Assembly (NCBI GenBank): GCA_007922305.1
Contig: ML677334.1
Span: 55,974,720-56,038,719, forward strand
Reading direction: 5' to 3'
Source of the DNA: Dermatemys mawii
Lineage: Eukaryota > Chordata > Testudines > Dermatemydidae
Length of the DNA: 64,000 bases
Shown: positions 57,595 to 64,000 of the stretch, piece by piece
How the letters are laid out: each line of letters opens with the position of its first letter
Position numbering within the stretch: position 1 is the first letter of the stretch
Position numbers and translations under genes: made by a program
Notes under the pieces: generated by a model
Seen by the model: only the letters and a program-made list of their open reading frames with translations
What the model was told of the DNA's origin: nothing
Databases searched by the model: none

Positions 57595-59550
57595 CCATCC
57601 CCTTACTCTCTGAGTTACTCCAGAGCAGCAGCTCCTTGTTTAGCAACTCATTCCTGATGTCCAAGCTCACTACTCTAGCTGGTACGCTTGGGACACTTTC
57701 CAACAGACAGATAGCTTCATTACCATCTGCATATTCCATTACTTACAGCATTCATCCATGTGGTTAAACCCTGCTTAGTATGTTTTGGCTCTTCTGTACT
57801 TGAAGATGAAGAATAGGAAAAGTTATCAGTAATACGACATCACTCATAGACAGTGCTTGTCTTCCCAGGATCAGAATGTGCTTTATACTGGAGGGAAGTA
57901 GTAGCATCCTTTTCTACAGAGAGGGAAATCGAGGCACTGAAGGGATATCTGAAAACCCAAGGTCCTTCACAGGTGTTGTCCGCATTGCCAGTATAACTCG
58001 TCAATCCTATGCTCCTCACTCAGGCAATAATCACTGAAGTCTGCCCCAACAAGGTGTATAGGACTGGGCTCTGAATTGTTAGGTGAGTTGTCTTCTGCAG
58101 CACCCCTAGTGTAGCTGTTTACACCTGTGCAAACTACAGACAAAGGGCGTATATAATTCTGATAGGGTGGCATTTTACACTCACTTTGCACAGGTGGACA
58201 TGCCTACACAAAGAGCAAGGCAGTGGGCAGTTAGGTATAAAGCATATCTGTATAGAGCAAATGTCAGTATAGCCAAATCACAAACAGACCCAAATCCTAA
58301 CCCAGATAGTCAGGCAGTGCTCTAGGGAGCATCTCACAAGGAAAAAAATCCTTTCCCAGGACCATGACAGCACAGCTGGTGCCACCCAGGAAGTTAATCA
58401 GGTCCTATATCTTTTGAATAGGTATAAGTCTGATTTTTAGGACAGCTGACAAGTATTTGTATATGCTTTTCAAAAGCTGGATTGCTCAAAGAAAAATCAT
58501 GGGTTAGTTACAAAAGCCTCAGAGAGGACAAACCAAGAGAACACTGATCACAGAAAGAGAAGTGTGCGAGATTTTGACAAATTAAAAAAAGTTAAAAAGA
58601 AAAATATATCATGAAAGGCAGGCAAAGATCAAGAGAAGTGAATCTAGGTTGGAGGTGAGTCACATAGGTGACCAACCACAATCAGTTGCTTCCCTGGTGG
58701 TCTTTAAATAAAGGTCAAACAAAATTGTACTAAAAGCCACATGGGGATAATTTAAAGTGGTTCTTTAAGGCAGCGGGTTGCCTGTTGGAGGTGGTGTTCA
58801 GGGCTGGTTTCACTGTATTTTTAATAGCATTTAATTTGTTCATCAGTGTTTCGAGTGACCCTTCTTTGAAGCATTATATGAAAAGCTTTTTGCTACTGTT
58901 CACATTGTCTTTCATCTTACAAGCACTGCTTATTCCCACAGTGTTTCATGTTGAAATTGTTTGCTTCCTTGCCACTGCACCATGTGATTTCTGAGGTGGG
59001 TAGCCTGGGGGCTGTGTGCAAGGGCAATCTTTTGGGACAGGGACAGAGAACGCAGCCAAAGCATATAGGCTCCACACCCTTAGCCCCAACTCTTCTGGGA
59101 CAGAAAGAACAGAGGATCCATGCACTCGTCATAGCAATGTAACTTAATTATCAAACAACTGATGAAAACAATATTTAAGGGCCTCTGATTCTGATATTGT
59201 GCTGACTGTGATGTTCCTGTGTAGATCTGGCTATGGCAAAGGGTTCTTAGATGTCCAGTTATATATAGTTTTCACATGTGGTTGCCAATTTGGATATGAA
59301 AATGCAGGTTTTGCATGTTATGGTGGGCATGTAATGCAAGTCCTGTACACAGATGGTAAATAGCCTTGGAAGGATTGGATTTTTAGTGGTAAATGTTGAT
59401 AAACATCGATTTCACTGCACACACACAAACCAACAAAAAAAAATTACCATCGATAATTTACAGATAGACAAAGTAAGAAAAATGCTGCTTGAGAACTTAA
59501 AGTTTGATTTTAGGATATTTACTTTGTATATTTTGACACATGGTGTTGAC
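57595..59550. other. Anonymous gene-free stretch
   Basis: Apart from the dispersed repeat at 58110-58230, nothing is recognised. The plus frame 58785-58994 encodes a hydrophobic peptide but has no supporting context. Confidence 0.4.
58110..58230 (+). repeat. Short dispersed repeat, copy C (longest)
   Basis: Its second half (58160-58228) matches 3731-3800. Its first half (GTAGCTGTTTACACC, GGTGGCATTTTACAC) matches 30415-30500 (GTAGCTATTCACACC, GGTAGCATTTTATAC). The three copies therefore define one old family. Confidence 0.5.
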
Positions 59551-59701
59551 CAGTGGTGGGCAACCTGCGGCCTGTAGGCAGCCTGGGGCCTATCAGAGTA
59601 GTCTGATTGTGGACCATGAGACATTTTGCTGATGTTGACCATCCGCAGGCATGGCTTCCCACAGCTCCCACTAGTGGCTTGCCGTTCCTGGCAAATGAGA
59701 G
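59551..59701 (+). mobile_element. hAT-like non-autonomous element, 3'-truncated
   Basis: It starts CAGTGGTGGGCAACCTGCGG and continues CCATGAGACATTTTGC, TGTTGACCATCCGCAGGC, CACAGCTCCCACTAGTGGC and GCCGTTCCTGGC. That follows a common turtle repeat beginning CAGTGGTGGGCAACC. The inverted right end is missing. Confidence 0.6.
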
Positions 59702-59900
59702 CTTTCAGAACATACTTAAAATTAATGGCTAGTCAGACACTACACCAACCCTGTGCTGGGAGATGTTTGCCTCCATTGTGATATGTACAGTGGACTGCCT
59801 TTTCATATGAACCTTTTAGCGAATGGTGCAGAAGGATGCTGTACCTACCAAGAGCTAATATCTTTTTTGGGGTCAACTTTTCTTGCTGAAAGAGATAAGC

Positions 59901-59926
59901 TTTTGAGTTTACACAGAGTTCTTCAG
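59901..59926 (-). ncRNA. Degenerate hammerhead remnant in Penelope terminal repeat
   Basis: On the minus strand CTGAAGA (59920-59926) is a permitted variant of the CTGANGA core. The expected GAAA has become AAAA at 59901-59904, and the stem II strands between them no longer pair well. AGCTTATCT follows, where the short stem III would lie. Not expected to cleave. Confidence 0.35.
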
Positions 59927-60059
59927 GTCTGGGAAAGGGTATCAGTATAACAGCTAAATACAGGTGGAACAGATTGTTAAGTGTAAGCAGGTAAAACATA
60001 TTGCAAGAAACTATTCAAAGGAAGTTGGCAATTAACATCTTTGCAGTCATACCACAAAA

Positions 60060-61605
60060 GAGAGTTAAAATCTGTGTCTCTATGAAAGCCATGATATTTG
60101 GTGTCTAGCAGATTTATGCATTTAATCTCCCAGGCTCATCTTTTAAAGGTGTTTTGCAAATTTCCCTTGAGGATGAGGAGCGAGAGACCAGATGCAGCGT
60201 GATCACTTTATGAAAAGTATTCACCCACAGGCTGTTGGGTGTTTTTATCTTATTTTTCTGTGTGAGTTCATTCAAGAGCATCGTGGTTGTCTAAATTCAC
60301 CTACAGTTATTATTGGGGCATAGACACACTGGATGAGGAACACCACTATTGTAACAGGCATCCGTAGGACCTCTGGATTCGGAAAGGTGTGTTGTGGGGA
60401 ACATGGATCATCATAGCAGTAGAGATATGGCTGCAGGTTTTGCATCTGTTATCACTGCAGGGTCTGGTGCCACTTTGAGTTGATGTGTCCTGGTCTGGAG
60501 GGACCTTGCTTCTGATGATGAGGTTGGCAAGTCTGAGGGATGTGCAAAGGCCAAAAGAGGGGATTCTGGAAATATTTATTTCGGGATGGGGTCCCCATCA
60601 ACTATGGGTCGTACTTATTTGATGCATGAGTTCCAGTGTGAGGCCATAGGTGACAAGTAGGTGTGTGCAGTCAGTGGGTCCCTCCCTCCAACCTGTATTG
60701 AAGCACATTCTCCTGGGGAATTAGGGTGGCCCATTTCATGAAGAATTCTACTTCGCTGGTGGAGTTTCCTTGTTTTATGAAGGTGGTTTTAAGGGTGTAT
60801 TCCAGATTTTCTTCTCAGAACGTATTCTGTAATATCTGAGTGTCTAGCTGTAGATAACAGATTTCTTGGTGTGTCTGAGGTACCTGCTGGATCTGTGGAG
60901 TTAAGTATGATGTTCCATGGGTTTCTTGTATTCAGTTTTCTATTGGGCTCTATTGCTGAAGCTCATTTGCTGCCCAGAAAATTGATGTTAGTGTGGGAGT
61001 GTTCTACAGAGAGCTTGAGGGTAGTGGTTCTTGAATTTGTGATAGAAATCTATAAGGGCATTTAGGTCATCTATATAGAGGATAAAAATGTCATCATGTA
61101 TCTCAGGTAGATCACTGGTTTCATGGTGTGTTTATACAGAATTTTTTTTCCTTGAGGTAGCTTATGAAGAGATTGGCATGTTGGGAAGCCAGGGCTGTTC
61201 CCCTGCTTTGGACAAAGTGATGGTTGTTGAATGTAATTTTGTGAAGAGTGAGGATGAAATGGATGAGTTTGGTGATGTGTTTGGGGTGGATGTCTGAGTG
61301 TTGTCCATTGTTTTGCAGATATCTGAGGCAGGCAGCAATGTATTCATGGACAGGAATGTTGGTGTATAGGGAAGTGATATCCATGGTGGCAAGTATGGTG
61401 TTCTGAGGGAGGTTGTTAATGTTGCAAACTTTCTGGAAGAAGTCAGTTGTATTCTGGAGGACACTTGCCCTTTTTTGTGGTGAGTGGTTTGAGGATGGTT
61501 TCTATGAGTCCTGGTATTCCTTCAGTAAGAATGCCATGAACAGATACAATGGATCTACCTGGGTTCACTCATTTGTGTATCTTGGGAAGCAAGTAGTGGG
61601 TCCCT
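60060..61605 (-). pseudogene. Penelope RT / GIY-YIG endonuclease pseudogene
   Basis: Translation on the minus strand across several frames gives the expected order. A TTCFPRYT segment (about 61590) corresponds to the 'YGLPKIHK' region. DITSLYTNIP at about 61381-61352 is the signature Penelope RT motif. RGTALASQHANLF corresponds to 'GTAMGT..APSYANLF'. YIDD, the catalytic motif, is at 61066-61077. A Cys-rich SDNRCKTC segment lies at 60430-60459. VVFLIQC at about 60345-60320 starts the GIY-YIG domain, followed by PVGE and LLDTKYHGFHRD near 60220-60075. Multiple stops and frameshifts break it. Full-length relatives encode one protein that reverse-transcribes and nicks target DNA. Confidence 0.85.
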
Positions 61606-61745
61606 GAATTGGGTTCGTGGGGGAATAAGAGCTCCGTGGATCTTGAATGCTTGTCTCTTTCACCAACAGCAGCTGGTCCATAAAAGATACCCACCTTGTC
61701 TTTCTCATATCCTGGGATTACCATGGTTACAGCAATACTGCTATA

Positions 61746-64000
61746 CCAGTGAAGACTTACTGGGTTTCAAGAACACAGTACTACCAATATCTATACCTTT
61801 GCAGGAAAGAATATAATAGAGCACAACTCTGGAAAAATCTCTTTCCTCCCTTCAGTCAATACAATTTTTTAAATCAAGCAGACAAGCCCAGAGGTCAAAA
61901 TACATGGATAATTACCAGTCCATTGTAACATGGAACCCTAAATAACTCTGACAAACCCCTTGGTTCCCCTGGACAACCAAAAATATACAAGAAACACAGC
62001 CCATCTGTGTAGCAATTGTACTATACAGGCATTAAAAGGGAATGCTAGATTTTGATTATGAGGCCAGTAATCTGTCTGTTGGATTACCTACCTCATATGG
62101 TGCCATGGTAACCAAGAACAGGTTGTACACTAATTTTTGTTCACCCATACAGAAGGGTAAAATATTTTGAGATGACTTCAAAAAATACCAGTGTTTTATT
62201 AGTGGTCATCTAATATCAAAAGGAATAGCTGTTCTGGGGCTAAGAATATTGACTGTCCCTTAAGGTCCTGGTATGGGCTGGCTGGTCACCCACTGAAGAT
62301 GTCAGAGGTGGGCATTCCCAAGACCAGACCAGACCAAGAAAATGCACCATTTTAGGGCAAAGAGCCCTAGCCAGTTGTGTGCCTGTGTGGTGGTGGTGGT
62401 GGTAATGGTGTTATGGGGAAAGAGGACCATGGCCTACTGAAGGGAAAGATGAGTTGTTTGTGTGTGTGTATTTGGCAAGGGAGGTAGAGTAAGGAGCTAT
62501 GACTAAAGAATACCTTAACCTGTTGAGGGGAGAAATGGATGCTTGACTTGGGAGTACATTGGTATTGCAGAGTCTAAATATTTCTTGTTGGACCCTTGAA
62601 TGCAAAAATCATCCAAGTGTGGACAATGAACTATTCACCCTCCATTATTAGTATTCAGATTAAGAAGGCCTTGAACCCATCCTTGCCCAATACCTGAATT
62701 GGGCTGTTGGTGTGCCTTGCTGCTAGGACTACTCAATGCTGGATGCTACTAGCACAGGAATGTACAGCTCCAGGTTAGGATGAAAACTACTTTCTTAAGA
62801 AATATCCCTTTAGGGTAAAAGGGATTTAGTATTACATAAGCCCTGCAGGGAACATTGTGTTCTTTGCTTCTACAGAGAGAGGGCAAGTTGTTCCCTACCT
62901 TTCACAAAGTGATATTTGATAGGTACTCCTATTAGCTGGAAAACGTACTTTGCTTAGTGAAACCAGTTCATTTTTTGCTTCTGAATTGTTTCTGTTCCCT
63001 AAGGAAGAGCACCAGTCCCCTGCAATTCAGTACCAGACAATGATTTTGTTACACTTGGCACACATTTATCAGACCAACAATTATTTTTAAAATAAGGGTG
63101 GGAAATGGCAAAGTCTGAAGAGTCCTGATCAAATGGGGGAAGTGTTTTCCCTTGTATTTGACACTCTTTATGTCTGCCAGCAGGGTGCTTTACAGGCACA
63201 TAGAGGGATAAAAAGCAGTCGCACAAGATATTTTATTCAGTACGGATTATTCACTTCTCTTTCACTAAGCTTCATTATCCATATGCCATTTCTGGTGTAA
63301 TTTGGTTTTGGTCATTGACTTTTAAAATAAGCACCCTTGTTTTTTGTTTTTAATATTTGTTTTTAATATTTGCTCCAAAAATGTATTAACATGAGATGTT
63401 GATTAGTCTCTAAATGGGCCATAGACAGTGGCAAGAGAAGTTTGCTTTTGAACTAACACCTTTTTCCCTGATTAATGCTTCGAAGTGCTCACTATATTTT
63501 TAAGCTATTTGACCCTTTGGTTCTATTTCGTCATTTTTACTATGGTTCATCTTACACTCTCTTCGTCTAGGTTTTTGGTTTCCATAATCACTTCTATCCT
63601 ATCATACTTGCCTCACTGGCCCTAAACTTACAATTACATAAAAAGAAAGCTAAGGGCCATATGTGCTATTAGGACTGGCAAACAGGCAAATATTGAGATT
63701 CAGATGATATTTGCATTCAGAAGTCATCTTATTTGGATAATATGCAGATTGCAAAAAAAAAATGTGCTATGAATTTCAGATGCCAGGAATTTAGAGGAGC
63801 ATGAAGCACACCTTTAGAAATCCAATTTCTTAAGGTTAGGGCAGCCCATATTGCTGGCACGAAACCAGAGCCAACCAAGTCTACAGTGGATAATGACATA
63901 CTAACTTCATCGGCCAGATTGTGCAGCCCTCATATAACCACAGTAATTTCACTGGAATTCACACATGAGTAAGTGATCCCCTCAGTAAGTAAGAGATCCA
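61746..64000. other. Anonymous gene-free stretch
   Basis: No gene recognised. Simple repeats are a (GGT)n run at about 62390-62404 and a (TG)n run at about 62459-62469. At 63345-63373 the 13-mer TTTTTAATATTTG appears twice in tandem. The end (63905-63975) resembles a diverged 'ttactcatgtgtgaattcc' amniote repeat. Confidence 0.4.

Larger units (their letters stand above)
59838..61745 (-). mobile_element. Penelope-like retroelement, degraded near-complete copy
   Basis: A reverse transcriptase to GIY-YIG coding relic on the minus strand lies between two copies of the same terminal sequence in opposite orientation. At the plus-strand left (59838-59926, minus-oriented) are CTGAAGAAC, AAAAGCTTATCTCTTTCA and AAAAGATATTAGC. 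At the right (about 61627-61745, plus-oriented) are ATGCTTGTCTCTTTCACC, GCAGCTGGTCCATAAAAG, CCACCTTGTCTTTCTC and TATCCTGGGATTACC. Inverted terminal repeats of this kind are known in Penelope-like elements. Frameshifts and stops make it inactive. Confidence 0.85.

Noticed and set aside
58785..58994. Hydrophobic 69-residue frame resembling a small membrane protein
   Set aside because: T-rich AT-biased DNA gives hydrophobic codons by chance, and nothing nearby supports a gene.
61162..61464. 100-codon Ser/Thr-rich minus frame
   Set aside because: It is the out-of-frame shadow of the Penelope reverse transcriptase relic.
1..64000. CRISPR arrays, tRNA genes, rRNA genes, prokaryotic operons
   Set aside because: No regularly spaced identical repeats, cloverleaf-like A/B boxes in a tRNA context, or rRNA motifs were seen. 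The repeat content is vertebrate.

Overview
This window looks like intergenic or intronic DNA from a large reptilian genome. A turtle is the most likely source and a crocodilian is second. I base this on the mix of interspersed repeats, recognised from memory of the families because no search was possible: CR1 LINE pieces ending in ATTCTATGATTCTAT-type tails, MIR/CORE-type SINEs, Tigger/pogo and hAT miniature elements, Penelope-like retroelements, and retroviral-type solo LTRs. There is no bacterial-style gene layout, operon, rRNA, tRNA or CRISPR array. The reading frames in the window are mostly chance frames or lie inside repeats.

No protein-coding gene can be called with confidence. The best host-gene hint is a possible terminal exon on the minus strand near 15813-15946. 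It has a good splice acceptor, two competing short frames (one coiled-coil-like) and an AATAAA about 510 bases downstream. It remains a candidate. The longest open frame (minus, 35391-36014, 207 codons) is unrecognised and sits among repeats.

Layout. 1-5097: mostly anonymous sequence with one decayed hammerhead-type Penelope terminal unit at 662-728. 5098-5516: a perfect 42-bp fold-back repeat joined to a truncated DNA element that holds a 10-base assembly gap. 7328-8625: a DNA element split by a second one (7410-8097). 8626-15280: anonymous, with a pyrimidine-rich tract, a G-run cluster and an AT-rich repeat. 15280-16680: the exon candidate, a SINE piece, a hAT-like element and a palindromic miniature element. 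16680-28650: mostly anonymous, with small palindromic repeats and SINE/CR1 scraps. 28655-29363: a retroviral-type LTR. 30092-30368: a hairpin-forming miniature element. 34173-35129: a complete Tigger/pogo-like element flanked by TATA. 35390-36690: the long open frame and a diverged tandem duplication. 37075-43433: a SINE, an LTR-like relic, and a CR1 copy split by other repeats, then further LINE remains.

44950-46688 is the most striking block. It is a four-deep nest: an old inverted-repeat element contains a solo LTR, which contains a hAT-like element, which contains a short LTR. The three inner insertions have target-site duplications readable in the sequence. A second copy of the outer LTR lies at 56909-57589 with its own 5-bp duplication.

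The second theme is Penelope-like retroelements. A minus-strand copy (59838-61745) keeps reverse transcriptase and GIY-YIG endonuclease remnants between oppositely oriented terminal repeats. Two palindromic dimers of the same terminal sequence lie at 55104-55519. A separate unit at 51452-51570 begins exactly at a hammerhead-ribozyme core and is bounded by a 13-bp target-site duplication. All ribozyme copies look decayed.
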